Both the position numbers and the translations under genes were made by a program. A DNA stretch of 64,000 bases from Mycolicibacter sp. MU0102 (lineage in GTDB: Bacteria; Actinomycetota; Actinomycetes; Mycobacteriales; Mycobacteriaceae). Within the stretch, counting starts at the first letter, position 1. Each line of letters begins with the position of its first letter. A model generated the notes under the pieces. The model had not been told where the DNA came from. It worked only from the letters and a program-made list of their open reading frames with translations, and did no database searches. The stretch is taken from NCBI RefSeq assembly GCF_963378105.1, contig NZ_OY726398.1, forward strand, positions 1,488,001 to 1,552,000, in the 5' to 3' direction. This document shows positions 1-7,991 of this stretch, one piece after another.

Positions 1-210
1 GAGCATGTCCGGGCCTTTGGTGCGCAGATGCCGAACGCCAAACCGTCTGCACTGCTGGATCATCTGGCCCGCCGCGTCAGCGAGATCGACGTCATCAACG
101 GCGCCGTGGTGCGCACCGCCGTGCAGGTGGGGGAGCACGCCCCGGTGAACTCCACGCTGACCGCGCTGGTCAAAGCGGTTGAACGTCAGTGGTCCACGCC
201 CCAGGGCTGA
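1..210 (+). CDS. Ketopantoate reductase-like protein, C-terminal fragment
   Basis: The window opens inside this gene; 69 codons in frame 1 run to a TGA at 208-210. The visible part looks like the C-terminal helical domain of the PanE/ApbA family: an EIDVINGAVV segment followed by a P-x-N-S-T-L-T-A-L helix, which in the family packs against the Rossmann domain and lines the substrate pocket. Family members reduce 2-dehydropantoate to pantoate with NADPH in CoA synthesis. Mycobacteria carry several PanE-like paralogues, so the exact substrate cannot be stated from this fragment. The upstream NADP-binding half lies outside the window. Confidence 0.7.
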   Translation, partial: EHVRAFGAQMPNAKPSALLDHLARRVSEIDVINGAVVRTAVQVGEHAPVNSTLTALVKAVERQWSTPQG

Positions 211-273
211 ACACCACGCCGACCGGCGTTCAGCTCCGCCCCGTTTTCGCCGGCGGCGCTAGCGTGGATTGGC

Positions 274-1095
274 ATGACCGATGACAAGGCGCGAGTGGAC
301 CTGAGCGGGTCCCCGCAGACCATGCTCGCGACGCTGTACGCCAAGGCGCTGGATGCCGATCTGCCCGAGCCCATCCTGGGTGATCGCTACGCCAAGGACG
401 TGGTCGCACGCATCGACTACGACTGGCGCAAGACCACCATCACCGCGGCTCGCTCACCGTCGGTGACCACCCGCTCGGCACACTTCGATGGCTGGGCTAG
501 CCGATTCCTGGCGGCCAACCCCGACGCCGTAGTGCTGCACCTGGGCTGTGGGCTCGACGCAAGATACTTCCGGCTGCAACCGGGCGATGGAATCGACTGG
601 TATGACATCGACTATCCCGATGTCGCCGCCCTGCGCCGGCAGCTGCTGCCCGAGCGACCGCACAACCACGTGGTGGCGGCGTCGGTCACCGACCCGGCAT
701 GGTTCGCCGAAATACCTACCGGCCGCCCAACATTGATGCTCGGCGAAGGCCTGACCATGTACCTCACCGAACCCGACGGGGTGGCGTTGCTGCGCCGGGT
801 CGTCGAGCACGCCCCGAGCGGGGAGCTGCAGTTCGACGCCTTCAATTGGCTGGGCATCAAGTCGCAATGGTCCAACGCGGTGGTGCGCAGATCCGGGGCG
901 ACGCTGCACTGGGCGATCAACGGCCCCGACGACATTCTTGCCGCGGTGCCGGGCACCCGGCTCTTGCAATGGGAGCGCTGGTTCGAGTCGGCCACCTTCG
1001 CCCAACTGCCGCGCGCCTACCGGGCGCTGGGCAAGGCGATGTCGTTGATCCCGGCGGTGGCGAACATGTCGCAGTATCACCGCTACGCCTTCTGA
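274..1095 (+). CDS. SAM-dependent O-methyltransferase, LCMT/TcmP-like
   Basis: A 273-residue soluble methyltransferase. Residues 86-100 (VVLHLGCGLDARYFR) are a SAM-binding motif I of the LCMT/TcmP type, and the acidic YDIDYPDV segment near residue 114 fits motif II. The C-terminal half contains the aromatic FDAFNWLGI segment common in this subgroup. Actinobacterial relatives are often near natural-product genes, but no such cluster is visible here and the substrate is unknown. The start ATG at 274 lies 63 bases after the preceding stop; the reading frame is clean. It is probably a separate transcription unit from the TetR operon downstream. Confidence 0.8.
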   Translation: MTDDKARVDLSGSPQTMLATLYAKALDADLPEPILGDRYAKDVVARIDYDWRKTTITAARSPSVTTRSAHFDGWASRFLAANPDAVVLHLGCGLDARYFRLQPGDGIDWYDIDYPDVAALRRQLLPERPHNHVVAASVTDPAWFAEIPTGRPTLMLGEGLTMYLTEPDGVALLRRVVEHAPSGELQFDAFNWLGIKSQWSNAVVRRSGATLHWAINGPDDILAAVPGTRLLQWERWFESATFAQLPRAYRALGKAMSLIPAVANMSQYHRYAF

Positions 1096-1132
1096 GCTGC
1101 GCAGACAAGATGGTCCGCGAAACCATTGACGA

Positions 1133-1147
1133 ATTACGTTACGTAAT
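1133..1147. promoter_or_regulatory. Probable TetR operator, 7-base arms
   Basis: ATTACGT at 1133-1139 and ACGTAAT at 1141-1147 are perfect inverted arms separated by one T. The palindrome lies 41 bases before the TetR gene at 1189, where such a repressor would autoregulate the four-gene operon. Binding is inferred from the position and symmetry. Confidence 0.6.
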
Positions 1148-1188
1148 GTAATTGTTTAGAGCGTGAGTCGCCGACAGCGGATGCCACA

Positions 1189-1806
1189 GTGACGGCGGGC
1201 CCGGACCCGGCCCCGGCCGGTCGCGGACGCCCGCGCGATCCGCGCACCGAGCAGGCCATCACCGAAGCGGCGCGCCGCCTGCTGGCCCGCGACGGCTACG
1301 ACCAGGTGTCCATCGAGGCGATCGCCCGCGAGGCAGACGTCAGCCGACCCACCGTCTACCGACGCTGGCCGTCGAAGACGCATCTGGTGTTCGACGCGGT
1401 CTTCGGTGCCGCCGAGGTCGGTGACGTGCTGACCAGCTCGGGCGACTTCGAAGCAGACCTGCGCCTATTCGTTGCCGGGGTGTTCGAGTTCTGGCGCGCA
1501 CCGGACGTGGCAGCCGCGGCGCTGGGCATCCTGGCCGATCGCCACCGCGACCCGGAGCTGTTCATCCGCACCCAACAGTTGCTCGACGAGACGACCCGCA
1601 CCGCGTTCGGTGTGCTGGTCCGCGCCGGCATCGACCAAGGCGTGCTCGATGCCGACATCGATATCGAGATCGCCTATGACGCCTTGGTGGGCACCAGCTT
1701 CTACATCGCCCAAGTCTTGGCCACCGACACCGTCGACGCCGCCGCCGACAGACTGTGCACCTTGCTGCTGCAGGGAATGAGAAAGAAGGAGAACCGGGAT
1801 GAGTGA
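1189..1806 (+). CDS. TetR-family regulator
   Basis: A 205-residue repressor starting at GTG 1189. The N-terminal helix-turn-helix is clear (VSIEAIAREADVSRPTVYRR, about residues 44-63), and the remainder is a helical ligand-binding domain of usual length. Its stop overlaps the start of the DUF1214 gene by 8 bases, so it heads an operon with DUF1214, sulfotransferase and oxidoreductase genes. A perfect 7+1+7 palindrome 41 bases upstream is the likely operator, which suggests autoregulation and derepression by a lipid or aromatic ligand. The ligand cannot be read from the sequence. Confidence 0.85.
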   Translation: MTAGPDPAPAGRGRPRDPRTEQAITEAARRLLARDGYDQVSIEAIAREADVSRPTVYRRWPSKTHLVFDAVFGAAEVGDVLTSSGDFEADLRLFVAGVFEFWRAPDVAAAALGILADRHRDPELFIRTQQLLDETTRTAFGVLVRAGIDQGVLDADIDIEIAYDALVGTSFYIAQVLATDTVDAAADRLCTLLLQGMRKKENRDE

Positions 1807-2872
1807 CGAGTTATCGGATCTGTCTGAGGCATTCGGGTCTCTGCTCGACGAGGTCCGTGCCGTCGAGCAACGCCTGCTGACCGCCGATCCGCCGCTGGAG
1901 GAGGCCGACGTCCTCGATGGCTACCGATGGGCGTTGAGCCTGCTGCGCGTCGCCTCCGAGGCCTACATCTGGGGCGATGCGGACAAACCGATCCTGGTCG
2001 ACGTGATCGGCCCCTATCTCAAATGGGGCGGCGACAATTCGGATGCCTTCTACCAGCTGGCGCCAGTCGACCCGAGCCGCAGCTACCGGGTCACCGGCAA
2101 CCGCGGCGACGCGGTCTATCTGTCCATGACCGTCTACGGCGGGCCCGACGACGGCCGCTACAGCGACCGGATCATCGACACCATCAACGACCGCGACCTC
2201 GGTTGCGACGCCGACGGCAACTTCGAATTCGTCCTCAGTGCGCAAGAGCAGCAGGGCAATTGGCTCAAATTGGAGCCCGATGCCGTGTTCATCCTGACCC
2301 GCGACTACCTCACCGACCCCGGGACCGATCGGCGGGTGCAGTGGAAGATCGAGGCGCTTGACGACACGCCGCGACGCCCCGACAGCCGGGCCGACCTGAG
2401 CCGGCGGATGCGCGCGGCGCGCACCTGGATTCGTGAGCAAGCCGCCATGGCGCCCGTGCGGCTGCCGGCCAACGTGCTGCAGGAGCCCTACCCGGTTCCC
2501 AGCCGCACCGTGGGCTGGGCCGCCGGCGATGCGGCCTATTCGATGGGCGCCTACGAACTGCAACCCGGCGAGGCGCTGGTCATCGAAGGGACTTCACCGG
2601 AGTGTGTGTTCTGGAATCTGTGCCTGTGGAATCCGTTCCTGCACACCTACGACTACACCCGCGAGCGAGTCACCATCAACGGCGCGCACGTCACTTACGC
2701 ACCCGACGGGTCCTGGCAGATCGTGATCAGCGAAACCGATCCTGGGCATCCGAACTGGGTGTCCACCGCGGGCCGGTCCAAAGGCCTGATTTGGCTGCGC
2801 TGGTTCCTGCCCGAGGCCACCCCCGACCCACTGACCTGCCGGGTCGTCGACGTCGCAGAGCTGGCCTCATGA
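1799..2872 (+). CDS. DUF1214 domain protein
   Basis: A 357-residue protein with the DUF1214 hallmarks: RVTGNRGDAVYLSMTVY in the N-terminal half, the FVLSAQEQQGNWLKLEPDA segment near residues 143-161, and a C-terminal part with ECVFWNLCLWNPF and a final RWFLPEA. There is no signal peptide. The biochemical function of the family is not established; in mycobacteria it often sits beside sulfotransferase genes, as here. It overlaps the TetR stop by 8 bases, and its own TGA overlaps the next ATG (ATGA at 2869-2872), so the genes are translationally coupled. Confidence 0.8.
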   Translation: MSDELSDLSEAFGSLLDEVRAVEQRLLTADPPLEEADVLDGYRWALSLLRVASEAYIWGDADKPILVDVIGPYLKWGGDNSDAFYQLAPVDPSRSYRVTGNRGDAVYLSMTVYGGPDDGRYSDRIIDTINDRDLGCDADGNFEFVLSAQEQQGNWLKLEPDAVFILTRDYLTDPGTDRRVQWKIEALDDTPRRPDSRADLSRRMRAARTWIREQAAMAPVRLPANVLQEPYPVPSRTVGWAAGDAAYSMGAYELQPGEALVIEGTSPECVFWNLCLWNPFLHTYDYTRERVTINGAHVTYAPDGSWQIVISETDPGHPNWVSTAGRSKGLIWLRWFLPEATPDPLTCRVVDVAELAS

Positions 2873-4116
2873 GCGCCGCCACCCGCCCGGGCGCCATCCG
2901 GCTCGAAGACCTCGCCAACCCGGTCTTTCCCGAGGCCGCCGCCCCGATGCGCGACGGCCTGGCCGGCTACGGCGCGGTCCTGCAACTCACACCGGAAGCC
3001 CTGCTGCAGGCCGCAACCGAACGAACTGGCCTCGACAATTGGGGCGACAACGGATTCCGCGAACGCCTCGACGTGCTGTGCGGTTCCCTGAACGCTGAAG
3101 CCGACCTGTCCGGCGTCGGCCGGGCAATGGCGTTCGAACAACTGGCCGGCCACCTCGTCAACCGGCTTCGGCTCGAAGGTCTGATCGCGGCGAACCCCGA
3201 GATCGAGAGCATCGAGATCGAACGGCCGATCATCATCTGCGGGCTGCCACGCACCGGCACTACCCACCTGCACAACTTGATCGCCGCAGACCCGGCACTG
3301 CGCTACCTGCCCTACTGGGAGAGCATGGAGCCGGTTCCCACGCCGGGCGAACCCGATCCGCAGGCCAGGCGAGACCGCTGCGCCGTCGGCCTGGATCTGA
3401 TCAACACCTCGATGCCCGAGTTCAAGCGCATGCATGACATGACCGTCGACCACGCGCACGAAGAGATCCAGCTGCTGGGCAACGACATCTCCGGAATGCT
3501 GTTCGAATGTAGTTACTTCCTCCCGACATTCGCACAGCACTACAAGACACACGACCAGAGCGCGTCGTACGCATACATGAAGCGCACCCTGCAGGCGCTG
3601 CAATGGCTACGCGGTGGGACCCGCTGGGTGCTCAAATCGCCACAGCATCTGGAACAGTTCCCCGCGCTGTACGCCACCTTCCCCGACGCCACCTTCGTTG
3701 TCACCCATCGGGATCCGGTCGAGGTGACGCGATCGATGGCGACCATGATCAGCTACGCAGCACGCATGGCCTGCGACAAACCCGATCCGGTCAAGATCTC
3801 GAAGTATTGGTTGGACCGGGCCGACGACCTGCTCACCGGCTGCCTGCGCGACCGCGACGTGCTGCCGGCGGCACAGTCCGTCGACGTGCGGTTCGAGGAC
3901 TTCATGGCCGATGAGGACGGGACCGTCGCCGCCATCTACGAGCTCGCGGGCCAGCCGCTGGACACCCGGGCCAAAGACGCGATGACGCAGTTCTGCGTCG
4001 CGCACCCCCGCGGGCGCTACGGCGCGGTCGACTACCAGCCGGCCGATCTGGGCCTGGATGCCGACGAGGTGGCAGAGCGCCTGCGCGCCTACCGAAACCA
4101 ATTCGTCGACGACTAG
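2869..4116 (+). CDS. Sulfotransferase, Stf3-like family
   Basis: A 415-residue PAPS-dependent sulfotransferase. The 5'-phosphosulfate loop is GLPRTGTTHL (residues 125-134), the 3'-phosphate-binding element is THRDPVEVTRSM (279-290), and LKSPQH (255-260) carries the usual conserved lysine and histidine region of the mycobacterial group. I chose ATG 2869 because it overlaps the DUF1214 stop as ATGA; a longer open frame upstream lies inside the DUF1214 gene and is not needed. The acceptor could be a lipid, sterol or glycan hydroxyl. Coupling to DUF1214 and an MDR oxidoreductase suggests a short pathway that modifies one small molecule. Confidence 0.85.
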   Translation: MSAATRPGAIRLEDLANPVFPEAAAPMRDGLAGYGAVLQLTPEALLQAATERTGLDNWGDNGFRERLDVLCGSLNAEADLSGVGRAMAFEQLAGHLVNRLRLEGLIAANPEIESIEIERPIIICGLPRTGTTHLHNLIAADPALRYLPYWESMEPVPTPGEPDPQARRDRCAVGLDLINTSMPEFKRMHDMTVDHAHEEIQLLGNDISGMLFECSYFLPTFAQHYKTHDQSASYAYMKRTLQALQWLRGGTRWVLKSPQHLEQFPALYATFPDATFVVTHRDPVEVTRSMATMISYAARMACDKPDPVKISKYWLDRADDLLTGCLRDRDVLPAAQSVDVRFEDFMADEDGTVAAIYELAGQPLDTRAKDAMTQFCVAHPRGRYGAVDYQPADLGLDADEVAERLRAYRNQFVDD

Positions 4117-4127
4117 TGGGAGAAACC

Positions 4128-5189
4128 ATGAATCAACCGATCGCCGCTGACGCCTGGGTCGCCACCGAACTCGGTGACCCGGCCAAGGTGCTGGCTCGCC
4201 AGAGCGTCGAGGTGCGCGCGCCTGGGCCCGGCGAAATCCGGGTCGCCGTCCATGCGTTCTGCCTCAATTTCAACGACATCGACATCATCGGTGGCCGGTA
4301 CACGACGCTGCCGCTGCAGCCGCCGTTCGTGCCCGGTATGGAGACGGTGGGCGTCGTGGAGAGTGCCGGCCAGGGTGCCGAGCATCTCATCGGCCGGCGC
4401 ATCGTCGGCATCCCGGTGATGGCCTTCGGCGGGTACGCCTCCTACGCGATCGTCGATGCGGCGACCGCGCTGGATCTGCCGGATTGGGTCAGTGATGTCG
4501 ATGGCGCGGCCCTGCACTACCCCTTCCACCTGGGCTGGTTCGCGTTGCGCGAACGTGGCCGCCTCAAGCCGGGGGAGACCCTGCTGGTGCACGCCGCCGC
4601 GGGCGGTACCGGATCCGGCGCGTTGGTGCTCGGCAAGGCGCTGGGCGCGCGCGTGATCGCCACCGCCGGCAGCGACGAGAAGTTGGAGTTCTGCAAGGAA
4701 CTCGGCGCCGACCACGCGATCAACTACCGCGATGCCGACTGGGCGCAACAGGTCGTGGAGCTGACCTACGGCCGTGGTGTCGACGTCGCGTTCGACGCGG
4801 TCGGCGGTGACGTGGCCGTGGAGACCTTCAAGTGCATGGGTTTGAACGGCCGGTACCTGATGGCCGGGTTCGCCCAGGACATCGCCCTGGAGGACGGCGA
4901 CTACTTGTCGCCGCGGCCGATCGCCTACAGCAACTTCGACGTGTGCGGGGTATGCCTGGTCTACGTCAATGATCCGGTCGCGATCCGGCGTACCCTGGGG
5001 TTCAACTGGCCCGCTCGCTCGGAAGGACTGGAAGCCCACGCGAAGATCCTGGAGATGCTGCGTACCGGGAAGATCCGTACCGTCGTCGGCGCAGAGGTTC
5101 CCTGGACCGATCTGCCGAATGCATTGGAACGCATGGCCGCCCGCCAGACCACCGGCCGCCTGGTGGTCAGCACCGGCCATCACGGGTAA
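4128..5189 (+). CDS. MDR-family NADPH:quinone oxidoreductase-like protein
   Basis: A 353-residue zinc-independent medium-chain reductase. Residues 156-166 (AAAGGTGSGAL) form the NADPH-binding loop, followed by the GARVIATAGSDEK segment that selects the phosphate of NADPH. Zinc-site cysteines of alcohol dehydrogenases are absent, which fits quinone or enone reductases. A GTG at 4116 is possible, but I prefer ATG 4128 because GGGAGA at 4118-4123 sits correctly as a ribosome site. Eleven bases separate it from the sulfotransferase stop, so it is likely the last gene of the TetR operon. Substrate unknown. Confidence 0.8.
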   Translation: MNQPIAADAWVATELGDPAKVLARQSVEVRAPGPGEIRVAVHAFCLNFNDIDIIGGRYTTLPLQPPFVPGMETVGVVESAGQGAEHLIGRRIVGIPVMAFGGYASYAIVDAATALDLPDWVSDVDGAALHYPFHLGWFALRERGRLKPGETLLVHAAAGGTGSGALVLGKALGARVIATAGSDEKLEFCKELGADHAINYRDADWAQQVVELTYGRGVDVAFDAVGGDVAVETFKCMGLNGRYLMAGFAQDIALEDGDYLSPRPIAYSNFDVCGVCLVYVNDPVAIRRTLGFNWPARSEGLEAHAKILEMLRTGKIRTVVGAEVPWTDLPNALERMAARQTTGRLVVSTGHHG

Positions 5190-5268
5190 CTTGCCCGGAT
5201 CAAACCGATGGCTTTCGATGCCTAAGGTCACTTCCGGCTAGGCGCGCGGTCACCGTAGCCTGGCGATC

Positions 5269-7842
5269 ATGATTCCGTTGGGGCCGCCGCCCCCGGCGCC
5301 GGTCGTCAAACCCCGCCGCCGGGGCGGACCGCGCGGGCCGGTGTTCCTGGGTGCCAACATCGTGGTGCTGGGCTGGCTGGCCGTCGCGGTGGCGTTGCTG
5401 GTCGCGCACAACGTCGTTGCGCACCCGATCTGGTTGCCGGTGCACGCACTGCTGCTCGGTGCGGCCACCAACGCGATCGTGATCTGGTCGGGACACTTCA
5501 CCACCACGCTGTGCCGGGTTCCCGACCCGCCGCAGTGGCACCTGGTGGCCAAACTGGCCCTGCTCAACGTCGCCGTGATCGCGACCCTGGCCGGAGTGGC
5601 CTTCAACACCGAGGCCCTGACCGGGATGGGTGGCACGGCCGTGGCCCTGGTCGCCGTCGCCCACGGTGCCGAGTTGATCGCGATGAAGAAGCGTGCCCTG
5701 TCGGCGCGCTTTGACTACCTGGTCGGTTTCTACTTGGCGGCCATCGCGGCGCTGCTGGCCGGATCGGCGACCGGTGCGGCCATGGCCTTCGGGGTGGCCC
5801 GGTGGTATGCGCGGCTGTGGACCACCCACGTGCACGTGATGCTCTACGGGTGGATCGGCCTGACGGTGGTGGGCACCTTGTTCACCCTGTGGCCCACCAC
5901 AATCCGGGAGAAGATCACCCCGCGCAGCTTTGCGATGGCCAGGCGTGCGCTGCCGACGCTGACGGTGGGCCTGGCTGGCGCGGCCGCCGGTCTGCTCACC
6001 GACAGCTGGTGGCTGACCGCGGCAGGACTGCTGGGTTATGCGGTCGGAGTCGGTCTGTCGATCGTCGGGTTGTGGCCAGGGCGCAGCTTCACCGGACCCG
6101 CGGCCTGGATGCTGGTCGGCGCGACGGCCTGGCTCGGGGTCGCCGTCCTGATCGAGACGATCCGGCTGATCGCCGCCCGCTCCGTCGATGTGCTGCCCGC
6201 GTTCGTGGAGAACACCCTGCTGCCGCTGCTGGCGGTCGGATTCGTCGCCCAGATCCTGTTGGGCGCCCTGAGCCAGCTGCTGCCGATCCTGGTGGCCAAC
6301 GGCCCGCCCGTTCGCAAAGCCGTCATCGGCTACCTGGACCAGGGCTGGCAGGTCCGGGTGTGCGCGATCAACATCGCCGTACCACTGGTCGCCGGGCCGT
6401 GGCGGGCACCGCTGCCGTTGATCGGCTGGGTGCTGGCCGCGGTCGCGGTCGCCAGCTTCGTGCTGCTGGCGCTGCGGCTCGCGCTGCCCGTGGCGCTGCG
6501 CGGCCCGCTCGACATCGAGGCGATCGCGCCGCATTCGCGGGCGGTCACCGGGGCGGTCGCCGTCGCCGCGGTGGCCGCGGTCGCCGCCGCGCTGGGGTTC
6601 GGGATCGGCGGCCCCGCGTCCTCGGGCGCCGCCGGCATCTCCGGTGAGGCACGCACCGTCGACGTCACGCTGAAGAACATGCGGTTCTCTCCGGATGTGA
6701 TCAACGTGCCGGCTGGAACCCGGCTGGTGCTACGAGTCATCAACATCGACGGATTGCCGCACGATTTGCACGTCGACACCGGCGAGCACACCCCACGGTT
6801 GAGCCGCGGCCAGACCGCGGTGCTGGATCTCGGTGCGGTGCACCAGGACCGGGAGGTGTGGTGTGACGTACCCGGTCACCGGGCCGCCGGCATGACGATG
6901 ACGGTCCATGCCATCGGTGGCGTCCCGCGCCATGAGCACGCCGGCGGGGGGCATGGTGGCCTACCCGCACCGACGGTCTTGGACCTGGCCGCCGACCCGT
7001 CCCCGGGCTGGACGCCGCGCGATGCGGTGCTTGCACCGGCGACCTCGGGTGTGCATCGGGTGGAACTACGCGCCGTCGACCGGGAATTGGAGATCGCGCC
7101 CGGGCGCCGGGAGATCCGCTGGACCTTCGGCGGCGTCGAACCGGCACCGACCCTGCACGGCCGGGTCGGGGACACCTTCGAGATCACGCTGATCAACGAC
7201 GCGACCATGGGCCACGGAATCGACTTTCACGCCGGAGCGCTCGCCCCGGACCAACCGATGCGCACCTTGGCGCCGGGGGAGCGGCTGGTCTACCGGTTCA
7301 CGGCGCACCGGGCCGGCGCCTGGCTCTATCACTGCAGCACCCCGCCGATGGCGCTGCACATCGCCAACGGCATGTACGGCGCGGTGATCATCGACCCGCC
7401 CGGGTTACCGGCGGTAGACCGGGAATACGCCCTGGTCGGCGCTCAGCTCTACGCGAGCGCACCGGATTCCGACGCCCAAACCACGGCCATCCGCGCCGGC
7501 CAGCCCGACGGTTGGATGTTCAACGGCACCGCGGCCCAGTACATGCACGCCCCGCTGCCGGCGCGCACCGGCGAGCGGGTGCGCGTCTGGGTGGTCAACG
7601 CCGGCCCGAGCGACTCGATCGCATTCCATGTCGTCGGGTCGCAGTTCGACACCGTCTACAAAGAGGGCGTCTGGCTGCTGCGGGCGAGTGATCCGGGCGG
7701 CTCCCAAGCTCTGGACTTAGCGCCCGCGCAGGGTGGCTTCGTCGAGCTCACCTTTCCCGAACCGGGCCACTACCCGTTCATGGATCACGACATGCGGCAC
7801 GCCGAGAACGGGGCGCACGGGATCTTCGCGGTGACGGGTTAG
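5269..7842 (+). CDS. Membrane-anchored NirK-like multicopper protein
   Basis: An 857-residue three-part protein. Residues 25-445 contain about a dozen hydrophobic segments, including THVHVMLYGWIGLTVVGTLF (186-205), reminiscent of heme-copper oxidase subunit I-like or NnrS-like membrane domains. Residues 460-550 are a cupredoxin with type 1 ligands H498, C532, H537 and M542. Residues 590-857 resemble a two-domain copper nitrite reductase: D652 and H654 in GIDFHAG, H688-C689-H697-M702 in WLYHCSTPPMALHIANGMYG, H787 in AFHVVG and H840 in FMDHDM. These match the type 1, type 2 and catalytic Asp/His positions of NirK. The activity (nitrite reduction or copper oxidation) is inferred. It appears to be monocistronic. 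Confidence 0.75.
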   Translation: MIPLGPPPPAPVVKPRRRGGPRGPVFLGANIVVLGWLAVAVALLVAHNVVAHPIWLPVHALLLGAATNAIVIWSGHFTTTLCRVPDPPQWHLVAKLALLNVAVIATLAGVAFNTEALTGMGGTAVALVAVAHGAELIAMKKRALSARFDYLVGFYLAAIAALLAGSATGAAMAFGVARWYARLWTTHVHVMLYGWIGLTVVGTLFTLWPTTIREKITPRSFAMARRALPTLTVGLAGAAAGLLTDSWWLTAAGLLGYAVGVGLSIVGLWPGRSFTGPAAWMLVGATAWLGVAVLIETIRLIAARSVDVLPAFVENTLLPLLAVGFVAQILLGALSQLLPILVANGPPVRKAVIGYLDQGWQVRVCAINIAVPLVAGPWRAPLPLIGWVLAAVAVASFVLLALRLALPVALRGPLDIEAIAPHSRAVTGAVAVAAVAAVAAALGFGIGGPASSGAAGISGEARTVDVTLKNMRFSPDVINVPAGTRLVLRVINIDGLPHDLHVDTGEHTPRLSRGQTAVLDLGAVHQDREVWCDVPGHRAAGMTMTVHAIGGVPRHEHAGGGHGGLPAPTVLDLAADPSPGWTPRDAVLAPATSGVHRVELRAVDRELEIAPGRREIRWTFGGVEPAPTLHGRVGDTFEITLINDATMGHGIDFHAGALAPDQPMRTLAPGERLVYRFTAHRAGAWLYHCSTPPMALHIANGMYGAVIIDPPGLPAVDREYALVGAQLYASAPDSDAQTTAIRAGQPDGWMFNGTAAQYMHAPLPARTGERVRVWVVNAGPSDSIAFHVVGSQFDTVYKEGVWLLRASDPGGSQALDLAPAQGGFVELTFPEPGHYPFMDHDMRHAENGAHGIFAVTG

Positions 7843-7851
7843 CCCAGGTCA

Positions 7852-7913
7852 CGCCGAGTGTGAGGTTTCGTGCGTGACAAGCCGTTTTCGACCACCAAAC
7901 CGCACACTCGACG
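7852..7913. terminator. Long imperfect hairpin after the NirK-like gene
   Basis: CGAGTGTGAGGTTT (7855-7868) pairs with AAACCGCACACTCG (7897-7910) with one mismatch; two further pairs follow beyond a mismatch. The loop is 28 bases and no U-tract follows. It lies ten bases after the stop at 7842 and could end transcription or be a dispersed intergenic palindrome. Confidence 0.5.
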
Positions 7914-7956
7914 AATAGCCACGCCGCACCGGATGACCAGGGCTCTCGGTGTTCGC

Positions 7957-7965
7957 TGGCATAAT
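7957..7965 (+). promoter_or_regulatory. Extended -10 promoter for bkdABC
   Basis: TGGCATAAT at 7957-7965 is an extended -10 element (TGn plus CATAAT). It is followed by AAGGAGG at 7980-7986, a near-perfect ribosome site five bases before the bkdA ATG at 7992. No good -35 is visible, as expected for an extended -10 promoter. The predicted 5' leader is only about 20 bases. Confidence 0.5.
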
Positions 7966-7991
7966 GAGATCAGCGTCACAAGGAGGCTCAC

